In this document: piece by piece, positions 44,857-52,232 of the stretch
Numbering within the stretch: the first letter of the stretch is position 1
Layout: the number at the start of each line of letters is the position of its first letter
Assembly: GCA_937873515.1 (NCBI GenBank)
Contig: CALMYB010000006.1
Location: 1 to 64,000, forward strand
Direction: 5' to 3'
Source of the DNA: an uncultured Acidobacteriota bacterium
Lineage (GTDB): Bacteria; Acidobacteriota; Blastocatellia; Pyrinomonadales; Pyrinomonadaceae
DNA length: 64,000 nt
Made by a program: the position numbers and the translations under genes
The notes under the pieces: generated by a model
Database searches by the model: none
The model's input: only the letters and a program-made list of their open reading frames with translations
Told to the model about the DNA's origin: nothing

Positions 44857-44958
44857 TAGCTTAGAGCGGCCTTTGGCTTCTAAGTTCAATGGTGAGATCT
44901 GTTCTTTGAATTGATACTTTCCCCGTCAAAAAAGATGCGGATGGCAAGAAGTGTGAAC

Positions 44959-46401
44959 ATGGAAATTCAGCAGCAAAACTCAAGCATCAGCAATCCGCCT
45001 GCTATTCTCGATCAAGATTCCCTCGCTTCCTCAGTTTTACAGAACATCTTTGGTCGTAACAGAAATTCAGATGAGCCTAAACAATCGCATCCAACATCGT
45101 CACAAATGCACGATGTGTCGGTTGCTTCAGAGTCGTCTGAAACTACACCAATCGTTGCCACTCCTTCGCCATCAGATCTCGCCCGAAATATTCTCAGTCG
45201 TCTCGATCAGAGGAAAGAAAGAGCGGCCGTAGAGTTGGGGATCGAGTCTAGTGAGGTCGAGTCCCTGCCGTTCGATCTTTCCAAGCTGGAGAGCGAAGGG
45301 ATATTCATGAACATCGACTGCCGGGGATTCGGCCGTCTTGTTCGTCAACTCGAATGGAAGACGCTCGGCGTGACACTCCCTGAGGAAACGGCAGTTCGGG
45401 TAAGCCCGCCGAGAGCAGGATTGCTTCCGGACGTCTATCGAAACAGGCTGATGCGGGGGGCGTCTCAAGCTCATAACGCACTTAACAAGTTCGGATTCCG
45501 GTTTACGCTTTGTGAAACAGTCTGGGGAAGCAGTGACTATAAATGGATCCCGTGGACCGCCTTCGAACAGTTCGAGCAGTCCTACTTTCATGCCTGTGAA
45601 ACTCTTTCGAAAGCAAAGGCCGAGGTTCTCGATAAGTATGACGAGATCGTCGAGCTTCTGACCGACAGCTTTCACGATCTGGCTAACGATTCCGCAGAAA
45701 GGCTGCAGGCCACGACCGAGGAACCATTCGACAAAGAACAGTTTATCGAAGCCGTTATCGCACAGGCTCTCGGGATGGTTCCTACTCGCGAGATGATCCG
45801 CGACGGCCTTGTCATAACGATGAAGCCGAAAGTGATCGTTCTCGGATCGGAGATGATCGCCGAGCGGAACTTAACACGAACGCTTGCGCTCGAAATAGAA
45901 AAAGTTGATGCAGAGAGAACACATCTTGAACTTGAGCTTGATGCGAAACGCCGCATTGAGCAGTTGAAGGTTGACGACGCTGTCGAGGAATCGCAACGGG
46001 AGCGTGACGTAAAGGAACGCATCCGCAATATGAAGATCGAGGCGGCACGCCGCGAAGCTGACGAAGCAGTTTCCCCGGTAAAGGAAGGTTTCGCCCAGAT
46101 CACAGCCAAATTGTTCGAAGCTGCCACCGAGATGGCGGATCGGATGAAGGATGCGAAGTTCGTTCCCGGATCTCTGGCAAAGCGAGCGAGGCAGATGTGC
46201 GAGTGGTACCAGCTGATGAACTTTACCGGCGACACATCGCTCGAGGAAGTTTTGAGCAAACTCGAAAATGCTTCTGGTCGTGAGGCAAAGGAGAGGTCAC
46301 CGGAGGAGATGCGAACAGCCCTCAACGACATCCTACGGGCCACAACCGTCCAGTCCAGAAAGCTTCTGGACGAAGACCGACTATCCGCGCTGGAGCTTTA
46401 A
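44959..46401 (+). CDS. Unknown coiled-coil protein before WGR and Ycf46-like genes
   Basis: 480 residues from ATG 44959; upstream in-frame starts at 44935 (ATG) and 44911 (TTG) are possible. The first 85 residues are Ser/Gln/Pro-rich and disordered. Then FDLSKLESEGIFMNIDCRGFGRLVRQLEWKTLGV and NALNKFGFRFTLCETVWGSSDYKWIPW form the folded part. A long charged coiled coil (IEKVDAERTHLELELDAKRRIEQLKVDDAVEESQRERDVKERIRNMKIEAARRE, about 325-378) follows. I do not recognise it. Placed next to the AAA ATPase module, it may be a substrate or scaffold of it. Confidence 0.75.
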   Translation: MEIQQQNSSISNPPAILDQDSLASSVLQNIFGRNRNSDEPKQSHPTSSQMHDVSVASESSETTPIVATPSPSDLARNILSRLDQRKERAAVELGIESSEVESLPFDLSKLESEGIFMNIDCRGFGRLVRQLEWKTLGVTLPEETAVRVSPPRAGLLPDVYRNRLMRGASQAHNALNKFGFRFTLCETVWGSSDYKWIPWTAFEQFEQSYFHACETLSKAKAEVLDKYDEIVELLTDSFHDLANDSAERLQATTEEPFDKEQFIEAVIAQALGMVPTREMIRDGLVITMKPKVIVLGSEMIAERNLTRTLALEIEKVDAERTHLELELDAKRRIEQLKVDDAVEESQRERDVKERIRNMKIEAARREADEAVSPVKEGFAQITAKLFEAATEMADRMKDAKFVPGSLAKRARQMCEWYQLMNFTGDTSLEEVLSKLENASGREAKERSPEEMRTALNDILRATTVQSRKLLDEDRLSALEL

Positions 46402-46405
46402 TTCA

Positions 46406-46834
46406 ATGCCATCTCGAATAGTCGAAGCAGAGTATCTTCACTACTACAATCCTGCCAGGAACAGCGATAAGGTCTTCAACATCTTCCTTGTTGAAGAGGA
46501 TGATGGAAGATACAGCTGCATATCGGAGTATGGGCGGCGGGGAACCTCACTTGTCCGGGTTGTCGTTTGTTCGAACAAATCGCGACCCGTCGCAGAAAGA
46601 GCCTTCAGGAAAAAGCTCGATGCGAAGAGGAATCATCGCGAGACGCCATATTGGGATTCTCGTGCTGGTTCCGGTCAAAGTCCGTATGCACAGGAACTTG
46701 TTGCGAGGTCTGTTCCCGCGAGCAAAATTTCAACTCCCGTGACCGCCGATCCCATCCAGGAGCAAAAACGAGCGGAAGGCAGAGCTGTGAGTGGCATTCT
46801 CAATCAGGGACAGATCGACTCTCTGGAGATCTGA
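46406..46834 (+). CDS. WGR-domain-like protein
   Basis: 142 residues from ATG 46406, 4 bases after the previous stop. SDKVFNIFLVEEDDGRYSCISEYGRRGTSLVRVVV followed by AFRKKLDAKRN matches the WGR module (conserved Trp/Gly/Arg core; here YGRRG replaces WGR), known from PARP1 and bacterial polyADP-ribose or MolR-type proteins where it senses DNA ends or nucleic acid. The C-terminal 40 residues are disordered. A second copy of the recurring element (46762-46782) is inside the gene. Confidence 0.65.
   Translation: MPSRIVEAEYLHYYNPARNSDKVFNIFLVEEDDGRYSCISEYGRRGTSLVRVVVCSNKSRPVAERAFRKKLDAKRNHRETPYWDSRAGSGQSPYAQELVARSVPASKISTPVTADPIQEQKRAEGRAVSGILNQGQIDSLEI
46762..46782 (+). repeat. Recurring element, copy D
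   Basis: GCAAAAACGAGCGG then GGCAGA, inside the WGR-like gene and ending 70 bases before the Ycf46-like start. Two bases differ from copy A within the core. Confidence 0.35.
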
Positions 46835-46851
46835 GTCATTCAATAGAATTT

Positions 46852-48471
46852 ATGACCGATCAAACATCCGATGCCAAAAGCATCGAGAGATTCCTGCGCG
46901 AACTCGACGTTCGCATACGAGCCCGCTATCCGCTAATCGCGATCAACACCTATGAGGAAGATCGCGTCCGCGAAGCCCTTATCGACCTCGTATTTCAGGA
47001 CCGCCACAAGGAAAAGCCCCTCTATTTCTGGAGCCGTCCGGCAGGATTGCAAAAGGTATTCGACTCGAAAGAAGGCATTCTCCAGACCCCCGCATCGGTG
47101 GGTGATTCGGACGACCCGGAAAGCGTTCTTGGGTTCATCGGCGAGCAGAAAACAGGTATTTTTCTGCTGTGCGACTATGCTCCGTATATCTCACCTTATG
47201 GGCAGGAAGATCCTCTGCTTGTTCGGCGTCTGCGCGAAATAGCCTGGAAGCTTAAATCCACCAAAGCAACGGTACTCTTCGTCGGTCCGAATTTCCCGGA
47301 TCTCAAAACCCTTGAAAAAGAGATCACCCAGATCGACCTTGAACTTCCGAAGGAGAACGAGATCGAAGAGTCGATCGAACTCCAGCTTGAAAATCTTCGG
47401 TCCAGCGGTCTCGCTATCGATCTTGAAAAGGATACGCAGGTCGCACTTTTGCAATCGCTTTTGGGACTGACCGCAGGCGAGATCAGTAATGTGATCGCGA
47501 AAGCGGTTATTAGCTGTAACGGCCTCAATCGCGAATCGATCAATGTCATCCTAGAAGAGAAAAAGAATGTCATTCGCGGCAGCGGTTCTTTGACCTATGT
47601 TCACCCAGAACCAGCCAGCAACCTAGGCGGTTACAAATCCCTTCGAGCGATCCTTGAACGTGCAGCTTACACTTTCAGCCCGAGAGCGAAAGCAAGACAC
47701 GTCGAACCGTGCAAAGGAATCCTCCTAGTCGGTCTGCCGGGATGCGGCAAGGATCTTTGTAAACGGGTCGCGTCCTCAATCACAAATCGGGCACTGCTCG
47801 ATCTTGACTTCGGTTCGATTATGGGCGAGGGCGGCGGGGTTATTGGTTCGTCCGCGATGTCGATCAAGCGGGCATTGTCCATCGCCGGAACGATCAAGGG
47901 AATCCTCGGCATAAGCGAGTTCGAGAAAGCCGTATCGGGAATGAAGTCGTCGAACAAGACTGACGGAGGTGAAACCGCCCGAACGATCTCTTACCTTCTC
48001 AACTGGATGCAGGACAATAAAGATGTTCTCGTCTTTGCGACCGCCAACGATGTCCGTGAGCTCGAGTCCGAGCAATTCCGAATCGGCCGATTCTCCTATA
48101 TACATTTTGTCGATCTGCCTGATTCTGAAGATCGGACAGAGATCTTCAAGGTTCACCTGAACAAGCGGGGGCTAAATTCTGAACAATTCGATCTCGAAAA
48201 GCTTGTCGATAAAAGCAGAGACTTCTCCGGTGCGGAGATCGAAGGTGCCGTGAAGGATGGAGTGCTCGAAGCATTTATCGATGGTGATCGTTCTGCAGAG
48301 ACCAGAGACATTCTCAACGCGGTCGAAAGCATAACGCCTACCGCCCAGATGATGAGCGAGAAGATCGAGGAGATCCGTAAATGGGCGCGGAACAATATAA
48401 AAGGAGCGGCGGGCAAGATCGATGGCTCCGGAATTGCCGGAAATCGCGGCGATCGAGTCTACGAGTTGTAA
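46852..48471 (+). CDS. Ycf46-like AAA+ ATPase with altered Walker B
   Basis: 539 residues from ATG 46852; a longer frame starts inside the WGR-like gene. The first 230 residues form the Ycf46-type N-domain (YPLIAINTYEEDRVREAL and EKPLYFWSRPAGLQKVFD). The AAA+ core has Walker A GLPGCGKDLC near 293-302. Where relatives have Walker B IDEIEKA this protein has GISEFEKA near 354-361: the metal-binding Asp is Ser while Glu is kept. Sensor-type DVLVFATANDV follows, then a C-terminal lid. Hydrolysis may be slow or use another residue. First gene of the four-gene module. Confidence 0.88.
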   Translation: MTDQTSDAKSIERFLRELDVRIRARYPLIAINTYEEDRVREALIDLVFQDRHKEKPLYFWSRPAGLQKVFDSKEGILQTPASVGDSDDPESVLGFIGEQKTGIFLLCDYAPYISPYGQEDPLLVRRLREIAWKLKSTKATVLFVGPNFPDLKTLEKEITQIDLELPKENEIEESIELQLENLRSSGLAIDLEKDTQVALLQSLLGLTAGEISNVIAKAVISCNGLNRESINVILEEKKNVIRGSGSLTYVHPEPASNLGGYKSLRAILERAAYTFSPRAKARHVEPCKGILLVGLPGCGKDLCKRVASSITNRALLDLDFGSIMGEGGGVIGSSAMSIKRALSIAGTIKGILGISEFEKAVSGMKSSNKTDGGETARTISYLLNWMQDNKDVLVFATANDVRELESEQFRIGRFSYIHFVDLPDSEDRTEIFKVHLNKRGLNSEQFDLEKLVDKSRDFSGAEIEGAVKDGVLEAFIDGDRSAETRDILNAVESITPTAQMMSEKIEEIRKWARNNIKGAAGKIDGSGIAGNRGDRVYEL

Positions 48472-48488
48472 GGAGAGCTTTCGACCTT

Positions 48489-48887
48489 ATGAGCAAATAT
48501 ATGACATTTGAATCGCAGTCGTTTGCGAACGGAGATCTGCTGTTAGAGGCATTGTCGGAATTGGGCTTCACGGCTGTAACTCAAGGGAAAGATCTGCCGC
48601 TCGACGGCTGGGACAAGCGGAATGCTCGAACAGCGGACATTCTCATCCGTAGAAAAGATGTTAAAAGCCACCACCTTCTCGCTGATATCGGTTTTCGAAA
48701 AACCTCTGCTGGTTATGTGGCGATCATCGACGATATGGATCTCGATTATCGACTCGGCAAAGACTTCGTCGTCCGTCTGCAGAATCAGTATCACGAAGCT
48801 GCGGCACGAAAGATGGCGAAGAAGCTTGGCGGGAGTCTCGTCAAGGAGAGAATCGGCAAGACGATCAAGATCCGAGTCAGATTCTGA
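48489..48887 (+). CDS. DUF1257 protein (Ycf35-like)
   Basis: 132 residues from ATG 48489. MSKYMTFESQSFANGDLLLEALSELGF, then ADILIRRKDVKSHHLLADIGFRKTSAGYVAIIDDMD and NQYHEAAARKMAKKLGG are the DUF1257/Ycf35 family signatures. Ycf35 genes are found in cyanobacteria and algal plastids, with unknown function, often near Ycf46 and DUF2997. The starting codon is 17 bases after the AAA ATPase stop. Presence here on a conjugative element is unusual. Confidence 0.88.
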   Translation: MSKYMTFESQSFANGDLLLEALSELGFTAVTQGKDLPLDGWDKRNARTADILIRRKDVKSHHLLADIGFRKTSAGYVAIIDDMDLDYRLGKDFVVRLQNQYHEAAARKMAKKLGGSLVKERIGKTIKIRVRF

Positions 48888-48897
48888 AGGAGCGATT

Positions 48898-49092
48898 ATG
48901 GCTGAAATTGAATTTACGATCGATACTGAGAAGGGAACTTGCGAGACCAAGATCAATGGCATCCAAGGTCCGGCGTGCGAAAAGACGGCTCAACAATTGA
49001 AGCAGGTTCTCGGATCACCGACAACGGATCGAAAGACCAAAGAGTTTTTCGTCCGACCGACGGTAAAGAGGCAGGTTGGATCCAATGAGTAA
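48898..49092 (+). CDS. DUF2997 protein
   Basis: 64 residues with a strong ribosome site (AAGGAGCGATT). MAEIEFTIDTEKGTCETKINGIQG and CEKTAQQLKQVLGSP show the short beta-hairpin plus Cys-helix layout of DUF2997. In cyanobacteria this family is neighbour to ferredoxin and Ycf35 genes. A single Cys pair (Cys15, Cys28) is present. The last eight bases overlap the radical-SAM gene start. Confidence 0.85.
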   Translation: MAEIEFTIDTEKGTCETKINGIQGPACEKTAQQLKQVLGSPTTDRKTKEFFVRPTVKRQVGSNE

Positions 49093-49768
49093 GGAACTGG
49101 TATTTGTGGTCGAACCCGATGCAGGCCGTGTAACGATCGAAATATCGCAGGTCCCTGCCGCTATGGTTGATGACCTTAAGGAAGATCTGGGGTCTCACAT
49201 CAACGTAAATTGCGGTCGGCCATCGTCTACCCCACGACGAACTCTGCGGGTACTTCCTTCCGATCGCGAAATCAGCAGACGCGATACGGATGGTTTTTCG
49301 ATCTGGCTTTACGACCTCTATCACAATTCAACTGTTGATGGTCCCGGTCGGCGAAGTGTTGTGAAAGTTTCCGGATGTTCTATTCGATGCGAAAATTGCT
49401 ACAGCCGAGACACACACGAACGGGCTGATGGAAGGATCATTTCAATTTCTGAAATTGTTACCGAGATAGTTTCAAAACGAGACTCCCATGACGGAGTGAC
49501 GATCCTCGGTGGCGAGCCGTTCGACCAACCAGAATCTGTTGCCGAGCTTGTATTAACGTTGAGGAACCACGGTATTCACATCACTGTCTATTCGGGATAT
49601 ACGCTCGAGCAACTCATCGCGCGAAAGCATCCGGCAATAGACTATATCCTTACGCATATCGACCTCCTTATCGATGGCCCCTTCATTAGCGAAATGGGAA
49701 ACGGAGCAGGCGAGTATCGTGGATCGCGCAATCAACGGATCATTAGTCTGCAAACTGACCAAGCTTGA
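49085..49768 (+). CDS. Radical-SAM activase-like enzyme with DUF2997-like N-terminus
   Basis: 227 residues from ATG 49085, overlapping DUF2997 by eight bases. Residues 98-105 hold the radical-SAM cluster motif in the sequence GCSIRCENCY (Cys98, Cys102, Cys105). It continues TILGGEPFDQPESVAELV (the GGEP SAM-binding motif) and DLLIDGPFISEM, as in NrdG and pyruvate-formate-lyase activases. The first 70 residues (KELVFVVEPDAGRVTIEISQV) resemble the DUF2997 protein beside it, so this looks like a fusion. The target may be a glycyl radical or a maturation substrate not encoded in this window. Confidence 0.88.
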   Translation: MSKELVFVVEPDAGRVTIEISQVPAAMVDDLKEDLGSHINVNCGRPSSTPRRTLRVLPSDREISRRDTDGFSIWLYDLYHNSTVDGPGRRSVVKVSGCSIRCENCYSRDTHERADGRIISISEIVTEIVSKRDSHDGVTILGGEPFDQPESVAELVLTLRNHGIHITVYSGYTLEQLIARKHPAIDYILTHIDLLIDGPFISEMGNGAGEYRGSRNQRIISLQTDQA

Positions 49769-49814
49769 ACGTATAATGGCGCTGTCATGCGAGGCGGTAA
49801 GCTACAATAAAGGA

Positions 49815-50223
49815 AATCGATGAGGAGTTGCCTAAACTTGCTAAAGCAGCGACACCCGCAGCGTACAAACGGGCGTTGCGGGTCGGAAGTGTTCTAGTTT
49901 ATCGCAAGGCAAACTCGTGAAGATCGAAGCTGGTGGGAGGTCAAAGACCGTTGTGAAAGACTTGGAGCCGTGGGTTCGCCTTCCGAAAAGAACAAAACTC
50001 ACGTTCATCCCCGCAGAAGGATATGAGCCCACCAGACTTAGGATGTTTGCCGGTCCGAATGGTTCGGACAAAAGCACGCTCAAAGACAAGTTCCTAAAAA
50101 AGTATCCGCACTTGCTCGGAGTATATCAATCTTGACGATATAGAGCGGGAGATCAAATCGACCGGCTATGTTGACTTTAGCTACTTCAAAATCAAAACAA
50201 CGAAAAGTCATGCCTTCAGCTAA
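49815..50223 (+). pseudogene. Decayed zeta-toxin-type toxin-antitoxin module
   Basis: Three reading frames must be joined. The first (DEELPKLAKAATPAAYKRAL, 49829-49918) resembles small antitoxins before COG4185 zeta-type kinases; one base is missing near 49904, after which KIEAGGRSKTVVKDLEPWVRLPKRTKLT continues. The toxin part begins MFAGPNGSDKSTLKDKF; the Walker A should be GSGKST, so Gly is replaced by Asp. A two-base loss at a TATATC stretch near 50127 shifts to INLDDIEREIKSTGYVDF, ending at TAA 50223. At least two frameshifts and an active-site change show decay. Confidence 0.75.
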
Positions 50224-50551
50224 AAAATCAACTCTTCTTGCGTATCTCCCTTGAGTGTCGAAGACGCTCCCGAAATCGAAGGTTGTTAGTCAAATAAGGA
50301 AAAGCAACACTCGTCTGGTCTCACGAATTTTCCTTTGATGTCTGCGCCCCTGAAAAGAAGTCTTCTAAAAACAGACTACCTTTGGTGCAAAAAAACACAT
50401 TTACCCGAAAGTGGTGCAGAAACAGACCACCCAATCGCTGGATCCCCAATATTACTAAAGAAATCATTGGCATACTCATTGCTCTAATACCCAACGCTCC
50501 AAAGCAAAAATAAGCGGCGGGCTGCGAAAGAAAAGAAAATATGAGGTGCTT
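50224..50551. other. 328-base non-coding stretch before the integration genes
   Basis: No convincing frame. It is AT-richer than the rest. Two similar segments (GGTGCAAAAA at 50391-50400 and GGTGCAGAAA at 50413-50422) lie 22 bases apart in direct repeat, possibly integrase or excisionase arm sites. The recurring element copy C (50504-50526) is just before the excisionase start. Confidence 0.5.
50504..50526 (+). repeat. Recurring element, copy C
   Basis: GCAAAAATAAGCGG followed by CGGGCTGCG, identical to copy A over the first 14 bases. It ends 25 bases before the excisionase ATG. Confidence 0.4.
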
Positions 50552-50827
50552 ATGAAAAAGTTAATGAATGTAGATGAGGTCAGCGAACTTCTTGGTACTG
50601 ATCGCCAGCGGACCTACGGATTGGCTCGATTGTATGAACGGACACAAGGGAAGCAAGGACTTCCGGTCATACGTCTGGGATTGCGGCAGATGCGCTTTTC
50701 GCGTTCGGCGATCGAGAGGTTTATTGAGGGCGAAAACACGTTTCCGGATTCCGGCAACAGCTCTCAAGTTAAAGAAGAAGTCGCTGGACTCGCAGGCCAG
50801 GTGAATAGCGCCAGCTCGGCAAATTAA
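50552..50827 (+). CDS. xis: Excisionase-like HTH protein
   Basis: 91 residues from ATG 50552 with GAGGT upstream. MNVDEVSELLGTDRQRTYGLARLYERTQGKQGLPVIRLGLRQMRFSRSAIERFIEG is a winged MerR-type helix-turn-helix, the fold of many excisionases and of DNA-binding proteins that direct integrases. It lies 6 bases before the integrase and has a disordered C-terminal tail. It would favour excision of the element. Confidence 0.85.
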   Translation: MKKLMNVDEVSELLGTDRQRTYGLARLYERTQGKQGLPVIRLGLRQMRFSRSAIERFIEGENTFPDSGNSSQVKEEVAGLAGQVNSASSAN

Positions 50828-50832
50828 AAGGA

Positions 50833-52044
50833 ATGGCACGATCGGTGACAAGACGAACAGGGCAAATAATCTCGAAAGGTAACGGGAAGTATAAGGTGAT
50901 GATCTTTCTTGGGCGCGACGCGGCCGGAAAGAAGCAATACTTTATCAAGACTATCACCGGAACAAAAAAAGATGCTGATAAATACCTAACCAAAAAGCTG
51001 AATGAGAAAAACCTCGGCGAGTTTCTGGAACCTGCTGAAATTCCGTTAGATCACCTGCTGGACGAATGGTTTGAGATAACAAAAAATAGGATCAGCCAAA
51101 AGACCTTTGAAGGCTATGAGAGAATGGCCAACTATCATCTTAGGTCATATATCGGCAAAAAGAGAATTTGCGATCTCGATACTCACACGATCCAGAAACG
51201 ATACAACGAGATCAAGGACAAAGGGCTTTCTTCTCATACAGTGAGGCAAGTTCATAAAGTCATAAATCAAGCACTTTCTTACGCGGTTAGAACAAGACGG
51301 CTTAAATCGAATCCCTGCCAGTTCGTGAATCTGCCAAAAGTCGAACACAAGGAAATGAAGTGTTTTACGGAAAGCGAATTGTCCGTATTTCTTGAATTTG
51401 CAAAAGAGGATCGGTATTACGCGGCTTTTGTTATCGCGGCTGAAACTGGGATGAGGATTGAGGAATATCTCGGTTTGCAATGGAAGGATATTGATTTTGA
51501 GGCTCAAACGGTTTCTATACAAAGGGCTTTGATAACAAACCTGAACGGCGGCGGTTATCTGTTTGAGCAAACGAAAAACGGCTCAAGCAGACGTAATCTT
51601 GATCTTTCAAATTTTGCAATTCAGGTGTTGAAAGCACATCGACGGATTCAGCTTGAGCAAAAATTGGCAATTCTTGATGTTTACGATGATCTGGATCTGA
51701 TCTTTCCAACCCAAATTGGAACTCCCACACTTTATGGAAATCTGGACCAAAGACATTTCAAGAAGATCATCAAGAAAGCGAATGATGCGATAGCGAAGGC
51801 CAATGCCGAATATGGATTGAAAGAGGCGTTAATTCCTGTTATTCGGCTTTATGATCTTCGGCATACTTGCGCAACGCTGCTGCTAAAAGCACTTGTTCCG
51901 GTAAAAGTGGTTTCGGAACGTCTGGGACACCGCGATCCCGCAATGACCTTGAGAGTCTACCAACACGTTATTCCAGCTCAACAAAAAGAAGCAACAGGGA
52001 TTATGGAAAGATTGATGTTAGGACATGGAAAACTTTCCGCCTGA
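50833..52044 (+). CDS. int: Tyrosine recombinase (integrase)
   Basis: 403 residues. An N-terminal arm-binding segment (TGQIISKGNGKYKVMIFLGRDAAGKKQYF) and a SAM-like core-binding domain (about 70-160) lead to the catalytic domain. The catalytic residues are visible: Arg near 208 in ETGMRIEEYLGLQW, His-x2-Arg as LYDLRHTCAT near 342, the GHRD site near 370 and the nucleophile Tyr in RVYQHV near 378. It would cut and join DNA at the tRNA-Arg site. It reads toward the tRNA and ends 95 bases from it. Lower GC than its neighbours suggests recent acquisition. Confidence 0.97.
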   Translation: MARSVTRRTGQIISKGNGKYKVMIFLGRDAAGKKQYFIKTITGTKKDADKYLTKKLNEKNLGEFLEPAEIPLDHLLDEWFEITKNRISQKTFEGYERMANYHLRSYIGKKRICDLDTHTIQKRYNEIKDKGLSSHTVRQVHKVINQALSYAVRTRRLKSNPCQFVNLPKVEHKEMKCFTESELSVFLEFAKEDRYYAAFVIAAETGMRIEEYLGLQWKDIDFEAQTVSIQRALITNLNGGGYLFEQTKNGSSRRNLDLSNFAIQVLKAHRRIQLEQKLAILDVYDDLDLIFPTQIGTPTLYGNLDQRHFKKIIKKANDAIAKANAEYGLKEALIPVIRLYDLRHTCATLLLKALVPVKVVSERLGHRDPAMTLRVYQHVIPAQQKEATGIMERLMLGHGKLSA

Positions 52045-52076
52045 AAATTTGACTACCAACTGACTACCAGAAGCAA

Positions 52077-52102
52077 AAAAGACGGCGTTCATGCCGTCTT
52101 TT
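52077..52102 (+). terminator. Intrinsic terminator after integrase
   Basis: AAAAGACGGC (52077-52086), loop GTTCAT, and GCCGTCTTTT (52093-52102) form a perfect 10-bp stem with A and T tracts on both sides, so it can end transcription in both directions. It closes the integrase transcript, 32 bases after its stop codon. Confidence 0.85.
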
Positions 52103-52139
52103 AGTTGTTGTTAAGTTATTGAAACTAAATGGTTAAAAT

Positions 52140-52215
52140 TGGTACTCGCGGCGGGATTCGAACCTGCGACTTCTTCCTTCGGAGGGAAGCACTCTATCCA
52201 CTGAGCTACGCGAGC
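52140..52215 (-). tRNA. tRNA-Arg (anticodon CCG)
   Basis: A 76-base tRNA on the minus strand including an encoded CCA. The acceptor stem pairs GCTCGCG with CGCGAGT (one G-U), the D-arm contains AGCTCAGTGGATAGAGTGC, the anticodon stem CTTCC/GGAAG encloses CTCCGAA so positions 34-36 are CCG, and the T-arm contains GTTCGAATCCC. Its 3' end faces the integrase, so this is the integration site of the element. The gene looks intact after integration, as expected when an element carries the restoring 3' segment. Confidence 0.97.
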
Positions 52216-52232
52216 ATGAATTCAAGATTGTA

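Larger units (their letters stand above)
1..52139. mobile_element. Integrative and conjugative element, right part (left end outside window)
   Basis: A continuous block of conjugation, DNA-processing and accessory genes runs from the left window edge to the 3' end of a tRNA-Arg gene. It contains a tyrosine integrase next to the tRNA, a relaxase with a candidate oriT, VirD4 and a VirB-type secretion system. No second copy of the tRNA 3' end was found near the left edge, so the left attachment site is probably outside the window. To the right of the tRNA the genes are ordinary housekeeping genes. The boundary at about 52139 is inferred from tRNA-integrase geometry; the exact core of the attachment site is unknown. 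Whether the first 1 kb belongs to the element is also unproven. Confidence 0.85.

Noticed and set aside
19231..50422. Shared GTGGTGCAGAAA at 19231 and 50411
   Set aside because: A single 12-base match between two places in 52 kb is expected by chance many times.
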